The notes: generated by a model from the sequence alone, not told the origin. Positions 1-6,010 are shown, counted from the stretch's first letter. The stretch: DNA of 6,239 nucleotides from CAZJNX01 sp964547415 (GCA_964547415.1 CAZJNX010000251.1:1-6239), one strand, 5' to 3'. A program made the numbers and translations.

Positions 1-148
1 CCCGCCCCCGCCGTCCCGCGCCGGCCGGTTGGCCGCCCGCTTCCCTTTCCGCTTGATTGTCGGCGGCCGACCTGCTTTTGCCGGGGATCCGGAACGGGGG
101 GGCGCGCCACCCCCGCAAGACGGTCGTTGCAGGGAGGCGGCGCCGGCC
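1..148. other. Leader region upstream of trpD, no recognisable gene
   Basis: No frame here gives a recognisable protein. One frame is open and joins trpD from a TTG at 29, but the residues it would add resemble nothing in TrpD, so I treat them as untranslated. In many relatives trpG or trpE would lie upstream; no TrpG C-terminus is visible, so any such gene must end before the window. The stretch around 41-80 is less GC-rich than its surroundings and could hold a promoter. A GC palindrome lies at about 104-114, inside a run of G followed by a run of C. Confidence 0.5.
53..81 (+). promoter_or_regulatory. Weak candidate promoter for the trpD operon
   Basis: TTGATT at 53-58 could be a -35 element. 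With a 17-nt spacer the -10 position would be TTTTGC at 76-81, a poor match to TATAAT. The only support is the local drop in GC and the position ahead of trpD. The operon may instead be transcribed from further upstream. Confidence 0.15.
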
Positions 149-1162
149 ATGGCGGAGCTCAAGACACTGATCGCGGAGGTCGCCGGGGGCGGCCGGCTCG
201 ACCGGGCCAGCGCCGCCCGCGCCTTCGACATCCTGATGTCCGGCGAGGCGACGCCGGCCCAGATCGGCGGCTTCCTCATGGGCCTGCGCGTGCGCGGCGA
301 GACGGTGGAGGAGATCGCCGGCGCCGTGGAGACCATGCGCGCCCGCATGACGCGCGTCGCCGCCCCCGCCGACGCCATCGACATCGTGGGCACCGGGGGC
401 GATGCCAAGGGCAGCTACAACGTGTCCACCTGCGCGGGCTTCGTGGTGGCGGGGGCGGGCGTTCCGGTCGCCAAGCACGGCAACCGGGCCCTGTCCTCCC
501 GCTCGGGCGCGGCGGACGTGCTGTCGGCCCTCGGCGTGCGGATCGAGCTCGGGCCGGAGGAGATCGCCCGCTGCATCCGCGAGGCGGGCATCGGCTTCAT
601 GTTCGCGCCCGCCCACCACGCCGCCATGAAGCACGTGGGCCCGGCGCGGGTGGAGCTCGGCACCCGCACCATCTTCAACCTCCTCGGCCCCCTGTCGAAC
701 CCGGCCGGCGTCCGGCGCCAGCTCGTCGGCGTGTTCGACCGGGCCTGGGTGGAGCCGCTCGCCCGGGTTTTCTCCACCCTCGGCAGCGAGCGGGCCTGGG
801 TGGTCCACGGCGCCGACGGCCTCGACGAGATCACCGTCACCGGCCCCACCTTCGTCGCCGAGGCAAAGGGGGGCGAGGTGCGCACCTTCGAGATCGCGCC
901 GTCGGACGTGGGGCTCGCCCGGGCGGAGCTGTCCGAGCTCGTCGGCGGCGACGCGGCGGAGAACGCGGAGGCGCTGCGCGCCGTCCTGGAAGGCGCCGAC
1001 ATGGCCTACCGGCGCATCGTCCTCATGAACGCGGGCGCGGCGCTCGTGGTGGCGGGCGCGGCGGCGGACCTTTCCGAAGGGGTGGAGCGCGCCGCCGCCA
1101 GCATCGACCGGGGCGAGGCGCGGGCCGTCCTCGACCGCCTCGTCGCCGTCTCCAACGCCTGA
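149..1162 (+). CDS. trpD: Anthranilate phosphoribosyltransferase (TrpD)
   Basis: This cytoplasmic enzyme transfers the phosphoribosyl group of PRPP to anthranilate, giving phosphoribosyl-anthranilate, step 2 of tryptophan synthesis from chorismate. The product is 337 aa, normal for the family. The N-terminal helical domain is followed by the glycine-rich PRPP loop GTGGD (residues 81-85), the conserved KHGNRALSSRSGAAD segment (109-123), RTIFNLLGPLSNPA (173-186), and HGADGLDEI (220-228), whose D226-E227 pair corresponds to the Mg-binding acidic residues. All key motifs are intact. I chose the ATG at 149 because the family-like N-terminus MAELKTLIAEV begins there and AGGGAGG at 131-137 lies 11 nt upstream. 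An upstream TTG at 29 in the same frame would add about 40 unrelated residues. The next gene in its pathway follows 23 nt later, suggesting co-transcription. Confidence 0.96.
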   Translation: MAELKTLIAEVAGGGRLDRASAARAFDILMSGEATPAQIGGFLMGLRVRGETVEEIAGAVETMRARMTRVAAPADAIDIVGTGGDAKGSYNVSTCAGFVVAGAGVPVAKHGNRALSSRSGAADVLSALGVRIELGPEEIARCIREAGIGFMFAPAHHAAMKHVGPARVELGTRTIFNLLGPLSNPAGVRRQLVGVFDRAWVEPLARVFSTLGSERAWVVHGADGLDEITVTGPTFVAEAKGGEVRTFEIAPSDVGLARAELSELVGGDAAENAEALRAVLEGADMAYRRIVLMNAGAALVVAGAAADLSEGVERAAASIDRGEARAVLDRLVAVSNA

Positions 1163-1174
1163 CGGCCCCGCCGC

Positions 1175-1179
1175 AGGAG
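1175..1179 (+). promoter_or_regulatory. Ribosome-binding site of the trpC-moaC fusion gene
   Basis: AGGAG lies 6 nt before the ATG at 1186 and fixes the start of the fusion gene. It matters because no comparable site precedes the MoaC half of the same reading frame at its expected start near 1996. Confidence 0.75.
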
Positions 1180-1185
1180 AGCCCC

Positions 1186-2463
1186 ATGTCCGACACCCTG
1201 TCCCGCATCCTCGCCTACAAGCGCACCGAGGTGGAGGCGGCCCGCGCGCGCCTGCCGGAGGAGGAGCTGGTGGCCCGCGCCGAGGCCGCGCCGCCGCCGC
1301 GGGGCTTCGCGCGGGCCCTCGCCGGGACGGCCGAGGAGGGTCGCCCCGCGCTCATCGCCGAGGTGAAGAAGGCGAGCCCGTCGAAGGGTCTCATCCGCGC
1401 CGACTTCGACCCGGTCGCCATCGCCCGGGCCTACGAGGCGGGCGGGGCGACGTGCCTGTCCGTCCTCACCGACGAGCCGTCGTTCCAGGGCACGCTGTCC
1501 GACATGACGGCGGCGCGGGAGGCGACAGGCCTGCCGGTCCTGCGCAAGGACTTCTTCATCGACCCTTACCAGGTGGCCGAGGCGCGGGCGGCGGGGGCCG
1601 ACGCCATCCTCGTCATCCTCGCCGCCCTCGACGACGACACGGCCCGCCTCCTCGTGGAACAGGCGGCGCGGTTCGGCATGGACGCCCTCCTCGAGGTCCA
1701 CGACGAGCGGGAGTTGCAGCGCGCCTTGGCGCTTCCCGCCCACCTCGTCGGGATCAACAACCGGAACCTGCGCACCTTCGAGACGGACCTCGCGGTCAGC
1801 GAGCGCCTGTCGGCCCTCGTGCCCGACGACCGGCTGACGATCGCCGAATCCGGCATCTTCACCCACGCCGACGTGGTGCGCCTGCGCGGCCACGGGATCG
1901 GCGCCTTCCTGGTCGGCGAGAGCCTGATGCGCGAGGCGGACGTGGCCGCCGCCACCCGCCGTCTCCTCACGGGTGCCGCGGACGGCCCGGCCGGCCTCAC
2001 CCACGTCGCCGCGGACGGCAGCGCCCGCATGGTGGACGTGTCGGACAAGGCCGAGAGCCGGCGGGAGGCGGTGGCCGAGGGGCGCGTGCGGATGGCCGCC
2101 GGAACGCTCGAGGCGATCCGCGCGGGCGACGTCAAGAAGGGCGACGTCCTCGGCACGGCCCGGATCGCGGGCATCATGGCGGCGAAGCGCACCCACGAAC
2201 TGGTGCCGCTGTGCCATCCCCTCCCCGTGTCGAAGGTGGAGGTCTCGCTCGAGCCCGACGGGGCGCTTCCGGGCATCGCGATCACCGCCCGCGTCGCCGT
2301 CACCGGCCGCACGGGGGTGGAGATGGAGGCCCTGACGGCGGTATCGGTGGCCGCCCTCACGGTGTACGACATGGCGAAGGCCCTCGACCGGTCCATGACC
2401 ATCGAGGGCGTGCGCCTCCTTCGCAAGTCCGGCGGCCGCTCCGGCGACTGGCGGGCGGACTGA
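1186..2463 (+). CDS. trpC/moaC: TrpC-MoaC fusion: indole-3-glycerol-phosphate synthase joined to cyclic pyranopterin monophosphate synthase
   Basis: One uninterrupted 425-aa frame encodes two complete enzymes. Residues 1 to about 264 are TrpC, the TIM-barrel synthase that closes CdRP into indole-3-glycerol phosphate. Its catalytic set is visible: E59 and K61 (AEVKKASPSKG), K121 (LRKDFF), E170 (LLEVHD), N191-N192 (GINNRNL), E221-S222 (AESGI), and the phosphate-binding GES at 244-246. Residues 271-425 are MoaC, which forms cyclic pyranopterin monophosphate in molybdenum cofactor synthesis. It runs from LTHVAADGSARMVDVS through KKGD (317-320), PLCHPL (341-346), GVEMEAL (377-383), Y394-D395 and K398 to KSGGRSGDW at the end. 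Only about six residues (DGPAG and neighbours) link them. Both halves have normal family length. These genes are usually separate neighbours in alphaproteobacteria. I infer fusion by a small in-frame deletion; a sequencing error or internal initiation cannot be excluded. Confidence 0.9.
   Translation: MSDTLSRILAYKRTEVEAARARLPEEELVARAEAAPPPRGFARALAGTAEEGRPALIAEVKKASPSKGLIRADFDPVAIARAYEAGGATCLSVLTDEPSFQGTLSDMTAAREATGLPVLRKDFFIDPYQVAEARAAGADAILVILAALDDDTARLLVEQAARFGMDALLEVHDERELQRALALPAHLVGINNRNLRTFETDLAVSERLSALVPDDRLTIAESGIFTHADVVRLRGHGIGAFLVGESLMREADVAAATRRLLTGAADGPAGLTHVAADGSARMVDVSDKAESRREAVAEGRVRMAAGTLEAIRAGDVKKGDVLGTARIAGIMAAKRTHELVPLCHPLPVSKVEVSLEPDGALPGIAITARVAVTGRTGVEMEALTAVSVAALTVYDMAKALDRSMTIEGVRLLRKSGGRSGDWRAD
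1978..1995 (+). other. Junction between the TrpC and MoaC domains
   Basis: These six codons (residues 265-270, ADGPAG) join the typical TrpC C-terminus (GESLMREADVAAATRRLLTG) to the typical MoaC N-terminus (LTHVAADGSARMVDVS). There is no stop codon, no Shine-Dalgarno-like sequence and no ATG, GTG or TTG in frame exactly where moaC would normally start. No spare sequence is left from an ancestral intergenic region. Confidence 0.8.
1996..2463 (+). other. moaC: MoaC domain portion of the fusion gene
   Basis: This part of the fused frame corresponds to an entire stand-alone MoaC except for its initiator methionine. It includes the residues aligned with E. coli K51 (KKGD), C76-H77 (PLCHPL), E112 and E114 (GVEMEAL), D128 and K131 (YDMAK), so activity is expected. 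MoaC acts with MoaA to convert GTP into cyclic pyranopterin monophosphate and normally assembles as a hexamer; here each subunit would carry a TrpC barrel at its N-terminus. In-frame internal starts that would release a free MoaC are GTG at 1942, preceded by GAGG at 1933-1936, and ATG at 2029, which would remove conserved residues and has no clear ribosome-binding site. Confidence 0.85.
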
Positions 2464-2484
2464 CCGGAAGCCCGGGGAAAGGCG

Positions 2485-3693
2485 ATGGCGATGATCCCGG
2501 TCGAGGAAGCGCGCCGCCGCGTCCTCGCCGATTGTCCGGCTCCCGACAAGGAGGTGGTGCCGCTCGGCGAGGCCGCCGGCCGCGTCCTCGCCGCGGACCT
2601 CACCGCAGCGCGGACCCAGCCGCCGTTCGCCGTCTCGGCCATGGACGGCTACGCCCTGAGGGCCGCCGACGCGGCGACGGCCGGCGCCGTCCTCGCCCTC
2701 GCCGGCGAGATCCCGGCCGGGCGCGCCCTCGGCCGCACGCTCGCCCCGCGGGAGGCGGCGCGCATCTTCACCGGCGCCCCGGTCCCCGACGGGGCCGACA
2801 CCATCCTCATCCAGGAGAACGCGTCGGCCGGCGAGGGGGCGGTGACGGTCGTGGAGCCCGCCGAGCCCAGCCGCCACATCCGCCGCCGCGGCCTCGACTT
2901 TTCCGCCGGCGACGTGATCCTGACGGCCGGCACCCGCCTCGGCCCCGCCGCCCTCGGCCTCGCGGCGGCCGCCAACCGAACGGCCGTGACGGTGGCGCGC
3001 CGGCCCCGCGTCGCGATCCTCGCGACGGGTGACGAGCTCGTCCCGCCCGGCACCGAGCCGGGCCCCCACCAGATCGTCGCCTCCAACGCCCCGTCCATCG
3101 CCGCGGTGGTGACGGCGGCGGGCGGGATCGCTGAGGACGCCGGCATCGTCGGCGACGACCCGGAGGCGATGGCCGCGCGGGTCGCGGAGATCGCGCGGCG
3201 CGCGCCGGACGTCCTCGTCACGGTCGGCGGCGCGTCGGTGGGCGACCACGACCTGGTGCGCGACGTCCTCGGCGGGGCGGGCCTCTCCCTCGCCTTCTGG
3301 CGGATCGCCATGCGACCCGGCAAGCCGCTGCTGTCGGGCCACATCGGCCCCATGCGCGTCCTCGGCCTTCCGGGCAACCCGGTCTCGAGTCTCGTGTGCT
3401 CGGTCCTCTTCCTCGCCCCGCTCGTGGAGGCGCTGTCGGGGGCGGCCCGCGTCGGCCCCGAGGAGGCGCCCGCCCGCCTCGCACAGGCCGTCCCGCAGAA
3501 CGGGCCGCGGGCGGACTACATGCGCGCCTCGATCGTCGGGACGGCGGACGACGGCCTGCCCCTCGTTGCCCCCGCGCCGGTGCAGGACTCCTCCATGCTC
3601 GGCGTCCTCGCCCGGTCCGACGCGCTCCTCGTGCGCCCCGCGGGAGCACCGCCAGCGCCCGCGGGCGATGCCTGCCGCATCATCCGGCTGTAG
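2485..3693 (+). CDS. moeA: Molybdopterin molybdenumtransferase (MoeA)
   Basis: MoeA inserts molybdate into adenylylated molybdopterin, the last step in forming basic molybdenum cofactor. The 402-aa length is normal. Visible motifs in order are SAMDGYAL (51-58, D54), FTGAPVPDGAD (95-105, T96), the MPT-binding domain motif ATGDEL (180-185, D182 or D183-E184 region), VTVGGASVGDHD (245-256), MRPGKPL (276-282, K280) and GLPGNPVSS (294-302), followed by the C-terminal beta domain. No key residue is missing. The start at 2485 is preceded by a GGGGAAAGG stretch at 2474-2482; the second Met at 2491 is an alternative start costing only two residues. It follows the MoaC half of the fusion by 21 nt, so two molybdenum cofactor steps are adjacent and probably co-transcribed with the tryptophan genes. 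Confidence 0.95.
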   Translation: MAMIPVEEARRRVLADCPAPDKEVVPLGEAAGRVLAADLTAARTQPPFAVSAMDGYALRAADAATAGAVLALAGEIPAGRALGRTLAPREAARIFTGAPVPDGADTILIQENASAGEGAVTVVEPAEPSRHIRRRGLDFSAGDVILTAGTRLGPAALGLAAAANRTAVTVARRPRVAILATGDELVPPGTEPGPHQIVASNAPSIAAVVTAAGGIAEDAGIVGDDPEAMAARVAEIARRAPDVLVTVGGASVGDHDLVRDVLGGAGLSLAFWRIAMRPGKPLLSGHIGPMRVLGLPGNPVSSLVCSVLFLAPLVEALSGAARVGPEEAPARLAQAVPQNGPRADYMRASIVGTADDGLPLVAPAPVQDSSMLGVLARSDALLVRPAGAPPAPAGDACRIIRL

Positions 3694-3721
3694 GAAATGC
3701 ACCTGACCGGACGAAATACGC

Positions 3722-3750
3722 TTGCAGAACACACGCGGAACGTGTATCGA
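3722..3750 (+). promoter_or_regulatory. Predicted lexA promoter
   Basis: TTGCAG at 3722-3727 and TATCGA at 3745-3750 are separated by exactly 17 nt. Each matches only three of six consensus bases, but they lie in the least GC-rich part of the neighbourhood, directly upstream of lexA and flanking a LexA operator. Transcription would start near 3757, giving a leader of about 95 nt. Confidence 0.5.
3727..3741 (+). promoter_or_regulatory. LexA operator (SOS box), GAAC-N7-GAAC
   Basis: GAAC at 3727-3730 and GAAC at 3738-3741 are separated by 7 nt. This is the reverse complement of GTTC-N7-GTTC, the direct-repeat LexA box known from alphaproteobacteria. It occupies the spacer between the predicted -35 and -10 elements, so bound LexA should block RNA polymerase. 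This supports autorepression of lexA with release during DNA damage. Confidence 0.85.
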
Positions 3751-3752
3751 GT

Positions 3753-3767
3753 GTTCCTGATTTGTAT
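3753..3767 (+). promoter_or_regulatory. Possible degenerate second LexA half-box
   Basis: GTTC at 3753-3756 is followed after 7 nt by GTAT at 3764-3767. The first half is perfect and the second matches two of four bases, in the orientation opposite to the upstream box. It would overlap the transcription start. It could be a weak second operator or chance. Confidence 0.25.
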
Positions 3768-3851
3768 GCGCGACGCGAATCGGGCATGGGACGGCGGGTG
3801 CGGCGTCCGTCCGAAGGCGCGGCACCCGCGGTCACGGAGAAAGGGCACCCG

Positions 3852-4619
3852 ATGCTGACCCGCAAGCAGTACGAACTCCTGATGTTCATCGCCGAGCGCA
3901 TGCACGAGGAGGGTGTGCCCCCGTCCTTCGAGGAGATGAAGGAGGCGCTGGACCTCAAGTCCAAGTCGGGCATCCACCGCCTCATCATGGCGCTGGAGGA
4001 GCGGGGCTTCATCCGCCGCCTGCCGAACCGCGCGCGGGCGCTCGAGATCCTGAAGCTGCCCGACATGCCCCAGCCCCAGCCGAGCGCCCTCGCCCGCCGC
4101 GGCTTCACGCCGAACGTGATCGAGGGGGACCGGTCGCGCAGCGTTGCGCCCGCCGCGCCCGCCGTGCCGGTGGCCGAAAGCGGCGCGAACGGGGGCGCCG
4201 ACGGGGGCGCCGACGGGGGCGCTGGCGCCCCCGGCGAGACGATCGACGTCCCGGTGATGGGGCGGATCGCGGCGGGCGTGCCGATCGAGGCCATCCAGCA
4301 GCGCGGCAGCACCATCGGCGTCCCGGCCGGCATGCTCGGCTCGGGGGAGCACTTCGCGCTCGAGGTCCGGGGCGATTCCATGATCGAGGCCGGGATCCTC
4401 GACGGGGACATCGTGGTCATCCGCCGCCAGGACCGGGCCGACACCGGCGACATCGTGGTCGCGCTCGTGGACGACGAGGAAGCGACCCTCAAGCGGCTGA
4501 AGAAGAAGGGCTCGTCGGTCGCCCTCGAGGCCGCGAACCCGGAGTACGAGACCCGCATCTTCGGGCCGGACCGCATCCGCATCCAGGGTCGCCTCGTCGC
4601 CCTGTTCCGCGAGTACTGA
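3852..4619 (+). CDS. lexA: LexA, SOS response transcriptional repressor and self-cleaving serine peptidase
   Basis: LexA represses DNA-damage genes and cleaves itself when stimulated by RecA filaments. The 255-aa protein begins MLTRKQYELLMFI, the typical alphaproteobacterial start, and has an N-terminal winged-helix domain (about 1-70; recognition region around SKSGIHRLIMALEERGF, 37-53). A long hinge of about 71-130 contains a GGADGGADGGA stretch. The S24 peptidase domain has the cleavage site A141-G142 (RIAAGVP), catalytic S176 (GDSM) and catalytic K214 (ATLKRL); all are intact. The start at 3852 is chosen from the conserved N-terminus; an in-frame ATG at 3786 would add unrelated residues. 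GGAG and AAGGG elements lie just upstream. It has its own promoter with a LexA box, so it should be regulated separately from the trp/mo genes. Its hinge is longer than in E. coli LexA. Confidence 0.97.
   Translation: MLTRKQYELLMFIAERMHEEGVPPSFEEMKEALDLKSKSGIHRLIMALEERGFIRRLPNRARALEILKLPDMPQPQPSALARRGFTPNVIEGDRSRSVAPAAPAVPVAESGANGGADGGADGGAGAPGETIDVPVMGRIAAGVPIEAIQQRGSTIGVPAGMLGSGEHFALEVRGDSMIEAGILDGDIVVIRRQDRADTGDIVVALVDDEEATLKRLKKKGSSVALEAANPEYETRIFGPDRIRIQGRLVALFREY
4191..4232 (+). repeat. 12-bp tandem repeat and palindrome in the lexA hinge codons
   Basis: Two exact 12-bp units (gggggcgccgac, 4191-4202 and 4203-4214) are followed by a diverging third at 4215-4226. They encode the GGAD repeats of the LexA hinge. 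The third unit merges into a perfect inverted repeat, GGGGGCGC-TG-GCGCCCCC (4215-4232). The unit is a multiple of three, so gain or loss would keep the frame. Confidence 0.8.
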
Positions 4620-4624
4620 GCCCG

Positions 4625-5572
4625 TCAGTAGCCGCGCGCGCGGTCCACGACGTTCCTGAGCCCCCGTCCCGCCTCGAACGCCTCGATCTGGCCGACCACG
4701 TAGGGGCAGACCGCGTCGGGGTTCGAGATCGCGGAGGCGTGGGGGGTGATCACGAGGTTCGGGGCGTCCCACAGCGCGCTGTCTTCGGGCAGCGGCTCCG
4801 TCTCGAACACGTCGAGGCTCGCCCCCTTCAGCCGCCCGTCGCGCAGGGCGGCGAGGATGTCCGCCTCGTTCTGGGAGCCGCCGCGCCCCGCGTTGATCAG
4901 GACCGGCCCGCCGAGCGCCCCGTCCCGCGCGAGGCCGTCGATGAGGCGGCGGTCGATGATGCCGCGGGTCTGCGCCGTCAGTGGCAGGAGCGCGACGAGG
5001 ACGTCGGTCCGCGCGAGGAACGCGCCGAGCGCTTCCGGGCCTGCGAGGCAGGGGACGGGGGCGTCCGGGCGGGGCGTGCGGCTCCAGGCGTGGACGTCGT
5101 AGCCGACGGCCGCGAGGAGGTGGCCGGCGTGGCGGCCGAGGACCCCGTAGCCCATGAGGCCGACCCGGACCTCGGAGGCGACGGGCTGGGGGAGGTCCCG
5201 CCAGACCCGGCGGCGCTGCTGCTCCAGGTAGGCGAGGGTCTGGCGGTGATGGAGCAGGACCTGGAGGACGACCCACTCCCCCATCCGCCGCGTGAGGTCC
5301 GGGTCCACGAGGCGGACGACGGGCACGTCCGGCGGCAGGTCCGGCTCGGCCATCAGCGCGTCGACCCCGGCCCCGAGGTTGAAGATGACCGACAGGTTCG
5401 GCAGGCGGGGCAGGAGCCCCGCCGGGGGCTTCCAGGTGAGGGCGTACCGGATGGCCGCGGGGTCGTAGTCGTGGACGCCGTGGACGAGGAAGGTCCGGTC
5501 CGGTGCGAGGGCCTTCAGCCGTTCGAGCCACCGTTCCCAGTTCCAGTCCGACGAGGTGAACAGGACCGCCAT
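4625..5572 (-). CDS. ghrA: Glyoxylate/hydroxypyruvate reductase, GhrA-type D-2-hydroxyacid dehydrogenase
   Basis: This cytoplasmic enzyme reduces glyoxylate to glycolate or hydroxypyruvate to D-glycerate with NAD(P)H. The 315-aa length and features match the E. coli GhrA branch of the D-isomer dehydrogenases. These are FNLGAGVDALM (64-74), the Rossmann loop G141-Y-G143-V-L-G146, and WSRTPRP (163-169), where S164-R165 after the second strand suggests NADPH preference. The catalytic triad is R230 (NAGRG), E259 (ETEPLP) and H278 (TPHASAI), and the C-terminus VDRARGY is close to that of E. coli GhrA. The ATG at 5572 is supported by GGGAGG at 5577-5582, 4 nt upstream. The gene converges on lexA with 5 nt between stops. 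The exact substrate cannot be fixed from sequence; other 2-oxoacids are possible. Confidence 0.9.
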   Translation of the reverse strand: MAVLFTSSDWNWERWLERLKALAPDRTFLVHGVHDYDPAAIRYALTWKPPAGLLPRLPNLSVIFNLGAGVDALMAEPDLPPDVPVVRLVDPDLTRRMGEWVVLQVLLHHRQTLAYLEQQRRRVWRDLPQPVASEVRVGLMGYGVLGRHAGHLLAAVGYDVHAWSRTPRPDAPVPCLAGPEALGAFLARTDVLVALLPLTAQTRGIIDRRLIDGLARDGALGGPVLINAGRGGSQNEADILAALRDGRLKGASLDVFETEPLPEDSALWDAPNLVITPHASAISNPDAVCPYVVGQIEAFEAGRGLRNVVDRARGY

Positions 5573-5576
5573 GTCG

Positions 5577-5582
5577 CCTCCC
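5577..5582 (-). promoter_or_regulatory. Ribosome-binding site of ghrA
   Basis: GGGAGG on the minus strand ends 4 nt before the ATG at 5572 and supports that start over later in-frame candidates. Confidence 0.65.
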
Positions 5583-5636
5583 TTCGTGCGCCGGTCCCCG
5601 GCTTAGCCCGCCGCCGCCCCGCCGCCAACCGGCGCA

Positions 5637-5656
5637 CGCCGGCCCGCAGGCCGGCG
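5637..5656. repeat. Perfect GC hairpin near the ghrA 5' end
   Basis: CGCCGGCC at 5637-5644 and GGCCGGCG at 5649-5656 form an 8-bp stem with a CGCA loop. It overlaps a second palindrome, CCGGCG-CA-CGCCGG, at 5629-5642, so two folds compete. No T-run follows on either strand, so a classical intrinsic terminator is unlikely. Such palindromes are also expected by chance in DNA this GC-rich. Confidence 0.4.
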
Positions 5657-5849
5657 CCTCCGCGGGCCGTTCCGCGCCAGGTTCGACGGCTCGTCCCGCA
5701 TCGGCCGGCCCGCGGGGGCCGCGTCGGACACCGAGAACGCCGCGGCGAAACGCGCCGGCCCGGCGTCCGCGACGGTTTCGTCCGCGCCGGCCCGACCGGA
5801 CGGGTCCGCCACCCGGGCCGGCCGGATGAGGGAGGCTGCCGGGCGAGCG

Positions 5850-5923
5850 CGTCGCGACGGCCCGCCGCGGGACGGGCTCGGCCCGGCGGGCAGCCGAGCC
5901 CGCGGGGCGGGTCCGTCGCGGCG
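5850..5923. repeat. Long imperfect inverted repeat in repeat copy 1
   Basis: The left arm 5850-5881 (starting cgtcgcgacgg, ending gggctcgg) is complementary, with a few mismatches and bulges, to the right arm 5894-5923 (starting ccgagccc, ending gtcgcggcg). A 12-nt loop (cccggcgggcag) separates them. The ~30-bp stem would be very stable in RNA or single-stranded DNA. It resembles REP/BIME-type elements in architecture only; I do not recognise the sequence family. Confidence 0.65.
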
Positions 5924-6010
5924 CAGCTTCGGGAGCGGGTGGCTCGCGCCCGGGCGACGGCCCGCGTCCGCCACCCGGGCCGGCCGGATGAGGGGGCTGC
6001 CGGGCGAGCG

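Larger units (their letters stand above)
3694..3851. other. Intergenic region between moeA and lexA
   Basis: This 158-nt stretch has a visibly lower GC content between about 3700 and 3770, which contains the lexA promoter and SOS box. I see no intrinsic terminator for the moeA operon (no hairpin followed by a T-run). The segment 3786-3851 is open in the lexA frame from an ATG at 3786 and could extend LexA, but the added residues are not LexA-like. Confidence 0.6.

Noticed and set aside
29..148. N-terminal extension of TrpD from a TTG at 29
   Set aside because: The extra ~40 residues do not resemble TrpD. The ATG at 149 has a ribosome-binding site and the normal family N-terminus.
1973..2335. 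Separate 120-aa gene starting at a GTG in another frame at the fusion junction
   Set aside because: It is a shadow frame with an arginine/proline/serine-rich translation; the MoaC sequence is fully accounted for in the fused frame.
1006..3825. Very long minus-strand open frame (939 aa) opposite trpD-moeA
   Set aside because: It is antisense to three clear enzymes, its translation is a low-complexity R/G/A/D string, and long antisense frames are expected at this GC content.
3786..3851. N-terminal extension of LexA from an ATG at 3786
   Set aside because: Alphaproteobacterial LexA begins MLTRKQYEL, which matches 3852 exactly. The extension is arginine/proline-rich and unlike the family.
5521..5543. 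Cluster of three GTTC motifs near the start of ghrA, as a possible LexA box
   Set aside because: The spacings are N8 and N3, not N7. The motifs lie inside coding sequence, so SOS control is not supported.
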